A DNA stretch of 64,000 nt from Setophaga petechia (Eukaryota; Chordata; Aves; Passeriformes; Parulidae): assembly GCA_024362935.1 (NCBI GenBank), contig JANCRA010000017.1, forward strand, positions 1,674,001 to 1,738,000, in the 5' to 3' direction. The notes beneath the pieces are model-generated. The model did no database searches. It saw only the letters and a list, made by a program, of their open reading frames with translations, and had not been told where the DNA came from. Of the stretch, positions 11,934 through 25,530 are shown in pieces. How positions within the stretch are numbered: position 1 is the first letter of the stretch; the number at the start of each line of letters is the position of its first letter. The position numbers were made by a program, and so were the translations under genes.

Positions 11934-14900
11934 TGAAGCTGTCTCTGTGTGGGAGCGGAGGTTGCAGTGAACGTGATGTCAACCTGCGTGGATGATATTT
12001 GACCTATATGAAGTTTGAATTCCCTCTCCACCCCCTGTGCATTCTGAATAAGCCTGCAAAACACTTTTCATTCCTTTTTATTTAAATGAAAAAAAATTAC
12101 AGCAAGTCCCATCTGAGGTCATGCTGGTGAGGCGTGACTGTAGCAGCAGTCATGTTCCCGTTAGAGCCCTGCTCATGTCTTTCTCAGCTGCTGCTTCCTC
12201 TGGCCTTTCTCCCTTCATGCTCCAGGCTCATTCTGCCCCAAAAGTGCTTTTCTGGGATCTTTGACCTGTTCGTGTTCAAAACAAAACCACTCTCTCTGCT
12301 CTTGTGTATTTTGAGGGCAGAAGGAATACTTCAATGCTCCAGCAAAAACACAGAACACTTGGGGGTTTTTTTTGTGCAGACCAGATTATTTTTTCCTCCT
12401 TGTTTTTAAACAAACTGGTGCCTGGAAAGAAATCTTCCTAGATGTCCAGTTTCTTGGGCTGGTTTCCCACCTCCCCATCTCCAGACTCTCCTGAACTTGC
12501 TGCAAGGTGCCCAATGCTGTGACTTAACACCCCTGATGGCATGAGGAGTGGGATGGGATGTCCTGGGTGTTTCTTCTTCATATTCCAGCCACCAGGTTTG
12601 GCTTTGGGCTAGTGCTGCCAAATGGGGTCTGGGGAGGCTTGCTTTGCCTGCCTGTCTCCCATCTCATCATCCTCACCTAAGCTTCCCCGGTGTGCAGAGC
12701 TGCGCCAGCAGCCGTGTCCGTAGTCCAGGACATTCTTTTTCCATGAGGAAACGTCTCAATTAGCAAATTGGAAACCTTCAAAAGCAGTGACCATGTATGT
12801 TTGCATGCAATAAAACCTGGGCAGAGAAATTAAAACCCTGGAATGTTCCTCCCTGATCCAGCCTGTGCCAGCCAGGCAAATCCTTTTGAGGAAGCCTAGC
12901 AGGTTGCCGGAACACTTTTCCCTTTTAAATAAGTCTTAAGTGATTCTGACCATGGATGGAAGCTCTCTTCTGCTGAAAGCATTCTTCCTGTGCTGTTCAT
13001 CCTGCCCAGCTCCTCAGTCTCTGCAGGGCTGGAGCTGCTGGAGGAGCGGGGCTGAGGGTGGCCACAGCTGCCTGGAGAGGACCTCAATGTGTGTCATTCT
13101 TCTGGTTCATCCTTCAGCACATCCCTGCCTCTGGCTGTGCATTGGTGGGGCTGTTTTGGGTGTCTCTTTTCCTGATACTCGTCCTCCGCTGCAGAAATTG
13201 CGCAGGATTTATGCCGGGCTTCATCAACAGAGCCAGTATTTGTTTTGGCATCTTGTGCCATCTCCTTACATAGCCTCAGTCCAAGCTCCAACCACTATGT
13301 GCTCCTTGGCAGCAATGAAAATCATTGCAAGTACCTGAAACACTTGAAATCCTTAAATGTGTGCTGATAGGATGCTGCTGCCTGGGAATCTGTGGCCAGT
13401 GGAGCAGCTGCTGCCTCCTGGGTCTGCCCCACGTCCCTGCCCACGGCGGGGCTCTGCCCCTCTGTCCCCTCCTCAGTACGTCGCTGCTGAGCTCGGTGGT
13501 CGCTCCCAGAGCTCTACAGTGTTCTCGGGCAGCCAGCAGTGAGCAGATGCACTTAATCCCTGGCTTTGATCCCGCATCCTGAGTGAGCTGGGAACGCCTT
13601 TCAAGTTAGATTTTTTTGATGAAAAATTGGGTTTTTGAAGTGAGTAACTTCCTGTTGTCAGAAGGGCTGTGCTTTCCACAGATATCTTTGGTGGGGAATA
13701 TTTTTTGTCTCTTTAGAAGAGCTGAGTGCCTGAAACTGGACTAGTGTGTGTAAATGAGAAACCTTCTCCCAGTGCTCCCCTTTCTTCCGAGCTGGTTTTA
13801 CATCTAAAGTCTCCAGCGTATGCCAGCAGCCTGACTTCCCTGTGGATGCTCTACAATGATCCATCCATACTGTGTTATACACCTCCAGATGTTTTAGGAA
13901 CCATCTTTAATCCCTTTAATGCATGTGATGGGTTTTTTTGTGCATCTTCAACTCCATTTGTCAATGTTGTAAATTACAATTCCAGCCAGTTTTCTGGATT
14001 TAAGCAGGGACCATGGGGATGCCAGGCAGGATGGGGCAGAGGATGGAGTGCTGAATCATGTCCAGGAGCTTTCTGAAGCTGGGGTGCCAGGGATGGATGC
14101 AGTGGCATTTTCTTTCCCTGGGAAGGTTCGTGTCAAGGGTTATCAGCTGCAGATACCATTCCATGGTTCTCTGATTGCCCAGTGCAGAGGCAGCACCAAC
14201 ACTGCTGCTGTGTGAGCATGGCTGGGAGCATCCATCAAGATGGTGTTGCCGGTTTTCCCTCTCTGTGGGTGTGGGATGGGTCGAGATGCTGAGCACTGGC
14301 TGGAAGTCAACATTAAAGACGAAATTAAAACTGTGTGTAGATTAAGAGCAAAACTAATGGCCTGACCTAGATACAGCGAGTGCCCAGGACAGCAGTGCAT
14401 TATCTGCCGAGTGAAATCTCAGCCAATTATAAATTCAGATTGCTAGAAATTTGTAATTGGCATCCTCTCTGCAGTGCCTGCCTGGGTCCTGCCTGTGCTG
14501 CTGCTATGCCGAGGCTGGGGCAGGGCTACACTGTGGGATACAGCAAGAGCAGCTCTGTGTGCAGAGCTCCAGCTGGCTCCCCCATCCACGATTTCTGGTG
14601 GAAGGAGTATTTGAAGAAAGGATTTTGCCTTAATTACTGGCCACTGTCAGTGGCTTTTCCATGAGCTCTGCTCCCTTTGAAGAGCTAGAGACGGGCCAGC
14701 TCTGAGGAGGCTTTTCCTTTGCTGATGCTGTGTCTTCTGTAGATTGACAGGCTGGAAATATGCAAAAGAAAGAGAAGTGTGGTGTTTTGTAACACATCTG
14801 CTCTCTGCTGGAGAGGGAGCCATGAGCCAGGTGGAAAACCCATCCTCTGTTACCTGTCAGAGCAGCACTGCCTCCCGTGGGGCTGTGGGAGTGAGACCAG

Positions 14901-17039
14901 GATTAACAAAGCCTCCCTGTGCTGACAAATTGTGCAGAGAGCTGGTAGTGATTCCAAGGCTTTTAGGAGAGTGGTAGGGTAGAAAGTTGAGGAAAACCCT
15001 CCATCACGCTTCCCCATGGGAGTTGTTCACCTGGGAGCTGCGAGTGTGTTCCCACTAGTGCAGGGTGAGTCACAGATTGCTGCTTGATTTATAATTTACT
15101 GCACTGCCATGGTGCTCAGAGGAATTTTGGTGTGTATATCTCTATTTCTTCACACCAAGAAGAGTCAGCTGAGGACAAGGGCTGCAGTTGTGACTGCTGA
15201 GACTCCCACAGAACAGATGGGGGCAGTTCCCAGCCGGAATAGAGTTCTGGTGGTGTTGGAGCTGTTGGCACCTGAGCCCTGAACCAGGGATGCTTTGGCT
15301 GCTTTATTTCCACAGGGGGAGAGAAGGGCATGCAGCCCCAGCCAAGGCTCACTCCAGGTCAGTGGTGCTGGAGGCTGGGATCCCCCACTGCTGTGAGGAC
15401 CTGAGGAAGGGAGCCCGTGTCCCCTCAGGTGCCACCGCCTCAGCTGTGCAGGCCTTTGGGCCCCCCGGCTCAGCCATGAGCTTCTCAACAGCTCTGGGTG
15501 TTTTTAGTGTTATCTCAGAGCCACTCTGTTATCTAGTGACCTCCCTGATCAGGGGCACCTGTGCCACACGCCAGGGTCCCACCACAGGGTTCTCATCCCC
15601 ATCACTACCCTCAGTGGCAGAGCAGCAGGTGCTCAGCTGACACTGAACACCCGGAAGATTGTCCTCATCCCTGCTTAAATATTGATTGTTTGGAGGTCGT
15701 GGGGGCCAGGAACCAGCACTGAGGGCTGGGATCTTTGATAATTTGCTTTTCTTCCCAGAATTCTTCTTTTTAGGGAGAGTTTTCCTCTTTTACCTTATTA
15801 CTAACTAAGCTATTATGGATATTGAGTTAGCAGAGCTGCAAACTGCTTTGATTAGATTAATCTCTCACTTCTTCCAAACCTACATTCACATCCAAGATGA
15901 TTTCAATGTTGCTATCTCAAGAGCAGTTTGAGCTGGAAAATGAAAGCATAAAACAATGTGAAAATCCCTTGGTGACACTATGTTTGGGATGAGGCCGGAG
16001 GATTAATCTCTAGCCTTTGTATCCTGGGAGATGGCAGCCCAGAACTGGAGTCCAAGCTCTCTGGAGGGAGAAAGATGGTTTGTAGATGAGGTTCTTTTTA
16101 AATAACAGGTGTTACCTTCTTTGATCAAAGTCCTTGTGTTTCTGCAGCAGGGTGTGGTTGCCTGTCTGCTTTTCCCTTCTGTAGGTTGTTGAGCTGTTCA
16201 GAAAGGCCTCCCTTTCAGGTGACCCTCTTGCACAGAGGGGCTGTGGAGGGTGTGAGTCTCCATCCTTCCCCATCCAGTGGCTGTACTTCTGGAGAGCTTA
16301 CAGCTGCTGCATTTTGTATTTTATTTGGGTTTTTTCCCTCTTTCTGCTCCGGACGCTTCAGCCATATTAGTGACAAGCCCTACCTGAAGGCAGACTGTGC
16401 TGGGCAGAGCTCAGTGGGATGGGACCAGGGGTCACAAGCTGCTTATGTTGGAAGGTGCCACCCTGTGAACACCTGATTTAGGGGAAACAAAGTCTATTTT
16501 TGCTTTTAAAAAAGGCATGGCCAGCAGTTTTGGAGAGTGTAGCCCTACTTGAAGGCTGGGCAGCAGTGCTGGCCCGGGAGCAGCACTGGGCTGCAGGGCT
16601 GGGTCGGTGGGCTGTGCTCAGGGCTGTGTGCCCTTACCCCTCCTGGGCTGCCTGCAGGGTGGCTACTGCAGGGCTGCCAGCGCTCCTCCCCCTGCACCAC
16701 CTCCCTGGGAGATGGAGGAGCAGCAGTGCTGTCCCTCTCCCCACAGCTGGCAGCCCTCCATTCCCCAAACAACCAGCAGCTTTGCTGAGGGGTTGATATT
16801 CCTGCCCTGAGTAGCTCTTGTTTAATATTCAGGATATATTGCATTTGGGCACAATGAATATTCAAGAGTGGAAACGAGTAGAGTTCAGCTGATGCTGCTG
16901 GCTGAGCGCTGGGGATGATGCTGGCTTTGGTGATTCCTGGCATATGTGTCCCTGAAAAATGGGTCCCAGCAACATTCAGTGGCTTTGAGTAATTTGGAAA
17001 GTCGGCTACGTGCAGTTGAGTGTCAGATGAATTTCTCAG

Positions 17040-17160
17040 AAGGCTCAAAACCTTGCTCTCTGATACTGAATATTGCTATTATTATCACATTAGCCTGTGA
17101 AACACCTGACAGGTGTAATTAAGTGATTTTACCTTGACAGCTGATGTGTTGGTTTTTAAA
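17040..17160. promoter_or_regulatory. Candidate regulatory block with paired E-boxes
   Basis: This AT-rich stretch lacks repeat similarity and contains the palindrome ACACCTGACAGGTGT near 17102-17116: two inverted E2-boxes (CACCTG and CAGGTG) one base apart, followed by TAATTAAGTG. Paired CACCT sites are the classical target of ZEB-type two-handed zinc-finger repressors, and TAATTA is a homeodomain core. The sites are seen directly. Their use as an enhancer or silencer is inference. Confidence 0.25.
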
Positions 17161-17175
17161 AAAAAAAAAAAAAAA
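17158..17175 (+). repeat. Poly-A run (18 A)
   Basis: An 18-base A homopolymer with no LINE or SINE body immediately upstream, so it is not clearly a retroposon tail. Its length is likely to vary. Confidence 0.85.
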
Positions 17176-17487
17176 CAGCTTGGAATATCCAATTGAAGTA
17201 GTTTGATGTGTCTTTTTGTAGAAATCAATATGCAGTAGCAGCACATCTGCTGATAAATCCTCCTGTGTCAGGAGTGGAGATGGATCTCAAGGACCTTGAG
17301 AAGGAGGAGGTGGGGTTACCTTATGAGCTGTAGGCTAGTTCTTCCGAGTGTCCCAGCTCCTGCATTGTGCTTTCAGCATCTCCAGGGAAACCATCCTCTT
17401 TCTGGAAAGTGCTTGTTGGCTACTGTGGAGCTGGGCACATCCTCCAGAGCTGACAGATTCTCCTCCCCATGGGAGCTGTGACCTTTC

Positions 17488-17529
17488 ATTTGACCTCAAA
17501 GGTCTTTTCCACCCCAAAGGATTCTGTGA
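17488..17529 (+). mobile_element. CR1 LINE 3'-terminal fragment
   Basis: The short segment TTTGACCTCAAAGGTCTTTTCC followed by ACCCCAAAGGATTCTGTG-like sequence matches the extreme 3' end of an avian CR1 subfamily (ATGACCTCAAAGGTC, TTCCAACC, GATTCTGTG). Only about 40 bases are recognisable, so it is either a very short insertion or a heavily eroded one. Confidence 0.65.
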
Positions 17530-20378
17530 GCAGCAGCAGATCAGCCCACCTGGGTTTGATCTCTATCAACAAACAGGTAGGTCTGTGATGAGGAAAGCAG
17601 AGGTGTGTCCCCAAAATTTTCTGAGCTGGCTTCCGGATGAACCAGTTCTTGCACCTCTGATGCTGCTTCTGAGCTCTTGGCTGGGTGGTCGTAGGAGGCC
17701 ACGTCTGGAGCAGCTGGGGAGCCCTGTTCTTGCTGGGTGTCATGCCCCTGCCATGCTGTATGATATGCAATGGGAGCATATAAAGTCTGTTGGTGTGAGG
17801 TAGAGCATTATGTCAGGAGGTGGAAGGGGAGGCTGTGCACCCAGGCTGGGTGGCAGCACTGAGATGGCAGCGTGTGAGTTCCTGCTGACTCGTTACTCTA
17901 AAGAGGCACTCAGGCCCCCTGAGCTGCTGGGCTCTGGCCATGCACAGCAGGGTTAGGGCTGTCTTTGGATGTTCACAGTGTCTGTGGGAACCAGGCCCTT
18001 TGGGGCATAGATCAATGTCCTTGGCTCTGCTGCGTGGAGCAAACGGAGTCTCAGGTATGAGGAGCAGGGATATTTCCAATCATCTTAGTCTCTATGGCAT
18101 GGATTAGGCATTTCATGGTCCTGCTGCTTGCCTTCCCTTCGTTTGGTTGGTTTAGGAGAGTATTTTGCTTTGATGGGAACACATCCAGCAGTGTTCTTGG
18201 GAGGGATATCAAACACCACCACCGTGGTGAGCTCCCCTTGGCTCTGCCCCCATCAGCTCCTGTGCATGTGGGGCTTCATCAAATGTGCTCCAGGATGGAG
18301 AGACCTGGGCAGCCGAGGGCAGGATGGGCTCCTGTGCCCCATGGCCAGAGGTGCAGGCAGCCACAGTGGCCAGGGAATTGGGTGGGATATCCCAGCAGGA
18401 AACACCTCTTCCTCCTGAGAAAGCAGGATGTAGATTTATCCAACAGCTATCCCGTGCACCCTGCCATCTCCTCTGAGCATAGCCCTTTTCGAGCCCATTC
18501 TGAGCACTCCAGCTTTCCCAAGCATTCACATCTGCTTGTAAAAGACTGGGATTTGGGCATTTTAGTGTTCAAAATCATCACGATATGCAGCCAAATACTT
18601 GTGAGCCAGCTGAACCCCTTTGTGCTCTTGTGCACATCTCTGGTTTATGGGATAAGCTCAGCAAATAATGTGCAATAAGGTGTGTGTCATGCAGGATGTG
18701 CCAAAATGATAAATCCAGATTCCTCCCTTGTTTCTCCAAGGGGCTTTTGGGAACCAGACATCCGGTGTCCAAAAGAAAACATGCACGGGTTGTCTTTCAG
18801 CATGAGTTCTTTGGCTTTGTTTGTTTATTTTTGTGATGATGGTTATTGGAAACTAAAGGTCGAGAGACAAGAGAGCCTGATGGATGTGCTCACTGCAGCT
18901 TTGTGTCCTGGCTAGAGTCGGATGCTTGTGGTAGAGTGATCCATAAAAATCCAGCCTATAATGAACAACATGAAAAAAAACAAGTCCATTCTTTGGCCTG
19001 CCAAGGAAGGAGCCGTGTCCTGCCTGAAGCTCTCCCTGTACTATGGAGAAGGAGAGGTTTCCAAGTGGTTCAGGGGCAATGGAGCTGCAGCGTGACGCCT
19101 GACAAAACCCATACCTCTTTCTGAAGTGTGTTTGTAAAGTTTCATCTCAAAATAACTCACCCTGAGTATTTCCATACTTCTCAAAATGGTGTTTTTCCTG
19201 GATAACTGGTGCACAGAACCATTTTTTATTAACACTGGATGGAGGATTGTGAGTTTATTGGGTGCAGAAGTTGAAAGCTGGCTATGCCCTGATGGCATCT
19301 GCAGGCATAAAGCTGGGCCAGGATGTTGGGAAGCTGTGAGCCCATGGTGCAGTCAAGAACGCTGATGTTCTAGGGGAATGATGACTAGGTTAAAGGCAGG
19401 ACAGTCTGAATTTACATCTGCTTCCAACAGCCGTGGCTGTTAGCAGACTCCTGACAGTCAGATCCAGCAGGAAGCCACGCAAGGCTGAAAAATGGAAGGA
19501 TGCTTAGAGAGGGTGTTAAGGAGAAAGCAGCTGGAGCAGGGGGGGTTAGGAATGTGTTTTAGGAATGCTGTTTGCAACATGAACTTACTGGTTTTGTTTG
19601 GAGTGTGCCAGGTGAGGACAGAGCAGGTTTTTTATGCATTGCAGAGATGGAGGTGAGACCTGTGTTGTGGCTTTCATTGCATTCTCCTCCCAGAGACTCT
19701 CAGGCACCAGTACAGGGACCATGAGGTATTGTCCTCCAGTGGCAGGGCTGGAGAAAAGGATGCAGTGGCATCTCTTCCCCGGCCCCTTGGGAAGCATCAA
19801 TCTACTGGCAAAAGCTAAGGGGTTGCAATTCCTACCCTCCAGCTCAGGAGGCTCTGGAAGTGGTGGGAAACAGGCAAACTGAATAAACCAAGGACTCAGC
19901 CCATCTCCAGGGTCTGTGGAGCAGGGCATGGCATGCAGTGTCCTCTCACCAGGCAAGGTCAGGCTCTGCCCACTCCCACAGCCTGTGTGTATCTGCGGTG
20001 TGGCTTCCACATGGCATCACACAGCTGTGGCCCTTGGCAAGCCCCTGCTGTGATGCCATCCCAGGGGCAGATTGCTCCTGGGATGCTGCTGGGCTTCCTG
20101 CACCTTTGGAGTGCCAGCTCTGAGCAGTGCAGCCGCTGCAGGGGAGATTCACAGCTGCTGTGGGTCACTTTGCAGTACCACAGGCTCAGAGGGGGCCGGT
20201 GCTATTCCATTGCTGCTGGAGGAGTCCTGGGATTTTGCTTTAATCTTACAAGTCACGAGATGAAAGGGTGAATTTTTAGCAGAGCCAGGCTACAGGTGAT
20301 GTGTGTGGGGCTGAAGTCTCCACCGTGCATAGTTTGCCCAGTGCCATGTGTGAGCTTCGATGTGCCAGCTTCTCCACC

Positions 20379-20465
20379 CGAGGGGACAGAGCACTTCCCT
20401 TGGGAGTAGCCTCTCCCCCAGGGGTCAGAGCATTTCCCTTGGGAATGCCCTCTTCCTTCCCCTAG
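20379..20465 (+). repeat. Two-copy tandem duplication, about 42 bp
   Basis: Two adjacent units share the core AGAGCAYTTCCCTTGGGA and a CCTCT-CCCC tail. They are diverged, so the duplication is not recent. No function is suggested. Confidence 0.55.
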
Positions 20466-21724
20466 GAGCATGCCCACAGGCCGTGCTGGGCTTGCTGAGT
20501 GCCAGTTGCTGGGGACCAGAGCAGCGCTCAAAGAGGAATCTGGTGTTGGTCCTTTGGCTGATGCTTCCCCTGGAGACAAAGTGCCGGTTATTTGTTTCTT
20601 GGTCTTCTCTATGTTTGGGCTTTCCTTGGACACATCTCCCAAGCACCCCTCAGGGGAAGCCACCCTGCAGGTAGTATTCCCAGCAGTTCATCCCCATGGA
20701 AGCAGGTGGTTTTGGAGGTGGCAGGTGCTGCCAGACACGCAGTTTGGGCATCTCTGTTCCTCCTTCTCCTCATCACCATCTCTAAGCCCTGCAATCTACC
20801 TCAGGTGTAGCATAGCTGTTATGCCCTGGAAGAAGAGAAATTATTGTCTTGAACTCATTTTTATCTGTTTTCCTGATGAAATGAGAGAGAAATTTCTTGT
20901 TTCCCTTCCCACACAGTGATAGTGTGGCAGCTGGAAAAAAATCTATATTAAAGTTTAGGACTGGGAAGAGGGTAAAGGAGGATGGCACAGCCTGGGGCTA
21001 GTCCCAGGGAGGCCGAGGCCTCCATCCATAGCAGGGACCCCCTTCACCCTTTGCAATGCCCCTGCCTTGGGAAGGCCAGGCCTCTGCCCAAGACTGTGTT
21101 TGCTCAACCCCTTCATCTCTTGTTTAAATCCAGCATTTCTGTTTAATCTGATGCCACTCGGTTCTTAAAGCTGTGATTCTGAATTTCACAGTGTTCCTTG
21201 TCAGTCCCAGCAGGAAATATGTTTGGGACCAGTTTGGGAAACAGAAGGAAAAAAAATTACCAGAAGGGGTTTGTTTCACTCCTTTGATCTGCATTCATTT
21301 ATTTATTTATTTATTAGCAGAAAGTGCAGCGAGAGCATAACTCATCTCCCACAGTCTGTTTGCTGCTTGCTGGGTATTAGAGAACGACACCAGCTGGGCT
21401 GGTAAAAAAGTCTTAAAAAAGAATAATCCCACAGCCACATTAGCAATTAAACATGTCACTCCCTGAACTCTGGAGTTTAATCCATTTTCTTCCCACTTTT
21501 TCTCTTCCTTTTTTTTTTGATTCTCTCTTGCTTTGTTGCTGGATTCTGGTCAGAGGCTGTGCCAGATGGGGGTTGTGCCTCAGACTGATGCTGAGTTATT
21601 TTATATTCTCCTCAGGATTAATTAATGCAATGCATGGGCAGCTCCTGGGTGACAGCTCCGCTCTGACGGGCGTGGAGTGAGCAGGGGTTTGGGTCAAAAC
21701 TCTGAGTGGGGGTTTGAGACACTG

Positions 21725-21845
21725 AAACATGGAGTCCTTAAAGTTGGAAAAGACCTTTAAGATCCAGTCCAACCATCAGCACCATCAGCTTGTTTATCAC
21801 TAACCCATGCCCTCCCAAACCATTCCGTGGTTCTAACACAGCAGC
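21725..21845 (-). mobile_element. CR1 LINE 3'-end fragment
   Basis: The + strand carries TTAAAGTTGGAAAAGACC, then TTTAAGATC and AGTCCAACCATCAGC, and later CACTAACCCATGCCC. This is the order found in the complement of one CR1 subfamily's 3' region. It is 5'-truncated and moderately diverged. Confidence 0.75.
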
Positions 21846-23298
21846 AGGGACAAAGCCCCTTCTCTATGGGACCAGAGCCTTGAGAAAGAGACATGGGAAG
21901 CCAATGGGGTAACCACACCCTTCCCATTCTGGGCAGCAGGAAGGTAGGGGGGGCGGTTCTCCAGCCCCACCTCCCCTTGGTTGGGCTGCAGGGGCCAGCC
22001 TGGGGGTTTCCCATTCCTTCATCCAAACTGGGTGTGAGCAGAGCAGAACAGGGGATGCCTGGGGGTCCCGCCTGAGAGGCAGCCCTGGCACTGAGCTCCA
22101 TTCACTGCTGGGCTGAGGCACAGGGAGAGTGGGGAAAATTAAGGAGAATAGAGAGTAATAAACGTGACGGTTTTGGAATAATTTAAATCCAAGTCATGCC
22201 CAGCCAGGGAGTTTATTGTTCAAATTGCCCACGGCTGAGCTTTGTGTAACCTTGGGTTAGTGAAGGGTTCCTGCACACCTCTAGTATGATCTGTGGTGAG
22301 TTATTTAGTGCTCAAAAGCTACTTTTTATCTGTTGTAAAACACCATGAACAAAAAATAGAAATTCAATTCTAATGGGACTGTTCCAGAGCCCAGGCCGAG
22401 GCCTCTCATGGAAGCTGTTGCTCACAGCAGCCCTGCCAGCACATAAATCTGTGGCGTCAGAGGGAACAAAAAGTTCCCATTGGCAAAGATAGTCTCTAAA
22501 GAAAGATGAGGGGACTAATGGGGGGAAGAAAGGGAGGAAAAGCAAATTAGATCAAGGTTCAGTGAGTGACCCTCAAGGTTGGGGTCTGCCAGGGAGATTA
22601 GTGTGGGAGGGTTACTCTTGTGCTTTGACACTGTTCAATGCTGAAATTAGACCCCATTGGTGGATGAGCAGGAAAGGGACTGCTGGAGCCAGATGGGGCC
22701 AGGAGGAGTGGGCAGGGAAGGGGTTGGGAGCAGGCAGGGAGCAAGATTCCCGCGTCAGCCTTTCATTATAATTACTCAGGATCTGCTGCAGAGAATGGCC
22801 CAAATGTTTTTGCTGATGCAGCTGAGCTCCTGATACAGCAAAGGATACAAAGAGGTGAGGCTCTGATTTTCCTGGATGTGGGAATCCTGTTGTTCCTTCC
22901 ATGTGCATAGTCTTCCTGAGGTGTTGCTCCACTGCTGAACTTCATAGGGAGCTGCTGCAGAGACCTTTGGGGTTCCCAGACTGTCTCTCCCATTGGGAAT
23001 TGGGAGTCAGCCCAAGAACCCAAGGAGCTGGGATGCTTTGTGCAGCTCCCTGTGCTGGTGGTGCTGGTCTGCTGCCCACCAAGCCAGGCCCCAGTGGGAC
23101 ATACTGGGCTGAAGGGTCCCTCTGGTTCAGGCTCCATCCCAGCTATCCCAGGGGATTTGGGAAGCCCCTCCTTTAGGAGGAGAGGGGATGTGAAATCAAA
23201 ATCATGTCAAATCAAGCATCCCAGGGCTGGTATGTGTGTTATGCTGAGACTTTGGAGAGAAGCTCAAACGTTGACTCAAATCCGCTCCAAAGGCTTGG

Positions 23299-23332
23299 GG
23301 GAAAAAAAAAAAACAAAAACAAAAAAAAAAAA
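23299..23332 (+). repeat. A-rich low-complexity tract
   Basis: About 33 bases of A interrupted by single C residues (an AAAAAC pattern). No retroposon body is recognised next to it. Confidence 0.8.
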
Positions 23333-25079
23333 CCAAAGCAAACCCACAAGGTGTTTATTTATTTTCTGAAACTCTTGGGATTTTCCAGCCAGCCTCATGA
23401 CTCCCTCAGGCTCTGTCTGACTCACTGGGATGGAATGGAAGGCCTGTGCTGGGCAGCCAGGGTTGGTGGGCAGGGGCTGGCAGGGGACCCAGGGGCAGGG
23501 GCCTGCTGCTGGGGGCTGCTGCTTCCCCCTCCAGAGCCCTTGTCTTGCTGTTACATGCCAGTGATGATGGCTCCAGCCTGACCCAGGTCTCTCTCAGGGA
23601 AACAGCTGGATGCTCTTGGTCCACACTGGGAAACCTTGTGCATGTGGAGATGGTTGCAATTGTGAGGAAGGGGTGATAGCGATGCTACCCCCTTATCAAC
23701 CCCCCCGAGGGTCCATGGGTGGCCCTGGGTTGCTGCCTACAGTGCTTGAGGCTCCCCTTTACTAGCTGTATCATAAAGCAGATCTGTTTCCTTTCTAGTG
23801 CAGAGGAGGGAAAGAAACTCTTCCTTTTATCAGAAATTGATGGGCTTTTTCTGGAAAAGTGAGCAAGGGCTGATGGGAGTTTTGCACTTCACTTGGCGCA
23901 GCTTTAGCCAAGTTTGAAGCAGCTGGAGCAGGTTTTGGCATGAGCACTTACCCTGTGCTCAGCACGAAAGCTCCAGTGGTCCCTCCCCTCAGCGCTTCCC
24001 AGATGTTGTAACTTCTGGAAAAGTCTGCCTTGGGTTGGTTCCTGGTCTGGTTCCTGAAAGTGCTCTGCAGAGAGGCTTGGGCAGCGCCATGGCATGGGGT
24101 AGGGAGCTCCTGGGGTGCTCAGCGCCCCTGGCTGGCATGTGGTGATGGTTTTGGGGGGTGAGGAGAGCAGCAGGGCTGGCTGAAGGCAGGCTGGGCACGC
24201 GGGGTCCCTCTGCACTGCCCAGAGCCGCTGCCCTCGGGCACCTGCCAGCAGTGCCCCAGGTCGCCCCAGCCCCAGGGCAGCCATGGCAGGCAGGGCTGTG
24301 TGCTCCAGGAGGGAAAACCTGTTCAGGCATTTTCTCTCGTGCCCATTGCCGTAAGACATTGGAGCTTGAGTAATCCATGGGGCTGGTGCCCAAGATCTGC
24401 TGGATAAGCTGGCACTGGCAGCCCAGGAGCGTGTTGGGATGTGCTGGAGGAGGCCATGGGCTGGGACCCCCGGGCTGGTGTGGGTCTCAACCCATCGGGG
24501 TCAGCAGTGGTGCCCTGGCTGTGCAGGGGGAAGCGCACAGGCTTTGCTGGCCCAGGATTTCTGTGGCAGCCACGGTGCCACTTGATCTGGTGGGACTCTG
24601 GGATACAAAGGCTTTGGAAATTCAGTGTCCCTTCCACATCTCTGCCAAGTCTCTGCTAGCACCCCGTGCATTGTGGAGGGAAAAGGAGTCCCCAGGCAGC
24701 GCCAAGGCTCTGGCCACAGAAGAAACTCCAAAAATGCTATGTGTGCCACTGCTTGGTGATGGTTTTGGTGACTTTTTGGTAGGTTTAGGCATTTTGTTTA
24801 CTTTTCCAGAGGTAAAAGAGCATAGGGATAAAGGCAGAAGGACTAAGACTGTCTGCTTGCGTGTGCACAAGGGGTTAAAGCCTTCTCCAGCGTTGGCACA
24901 TTCACCCTGAGGCTCAGTTTGTACGGAGTACATCTATCTCAGCATCTCCAGTGCTGGTTTGAACAGTCTTACCGTGGCTTTACATAAGCAACAAATCAGC
25001 CAAAATAAGCCCCATCCCAGGCAGTTGTTGGTGTGTTGGTTCTACTTCTCAGAGAAACCCAGGGGTTTGCATCCTCCTG

Positions 25080-25370
25080 CGTGCTTTGGCAGCGCCCACA
25101 CGGAGCCCTGCCCGCCCGGGCATGGCTGGGCCGGGAGCAGGGAGTGCTCCCCGTGCCAGCTCCCCACGTTCCCAGGATCCTGCCTGCTGCCCCCGCAGCC
25201 AGGTGCTGGGGCAGGGAGCCTGGAGCGCCCGCAGAGCTCACCCAGCCAAGCAGCTCCCACTCCCCTCGGCGTGGCTCGGAGCCAGCCAGGGAGAAACTCA
25301 GGGCAGGTTCCCTGGGAAATGTGGGATGGCCCGGCTGAGCGTGGGGATGAACGTGCCCCCGGCAGCTCTC
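25080..25370. promoter_or_regulatory. CpG-rich block in intron 1
   Basis: This stretch has roughly 18-20 CpG dinucleotides and high GC content, including CCCGCCCGGG near 25109 and GGGCCGGGAG near 25128. It lies in the middle of intron 1, where an alternative promoter or enhancer could sit. No start-site element, splice donor or homology supports a specific function, and a GC-rich repeat remnant is possible. Confidence 0.2.
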
Positions 25371-25484
25371 ACACTGGGCTGGTGCTGAGAAGGTGGAAAA
25401 GTTGGTTCAGTGCAGGCACGTCCAACCCAAAGCAAGAGTTTGGGAGGAGGTTATTTATGCAGCAGTCTCCGTCGGGTTTATGCT

Positions 25485-25530
25485 TCATAGGATCACAGAA
25501 TATCCTGAGTTGGAAGGGACCCACCCCTTC
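25485..25530 (-). mobile_element. CR1 LINE 3'-terminal fragment
   Basis: TCATAGGATCACAGAATATC followed by CTGAGTTGGAAGGGACCCAC is the complement of the 3' terminus of a common avian CR1 subfamily. The match is close at the terminus but fades after about 45 bases, so the rest is diverged or the insertion is very short. Confidence 0.8.
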
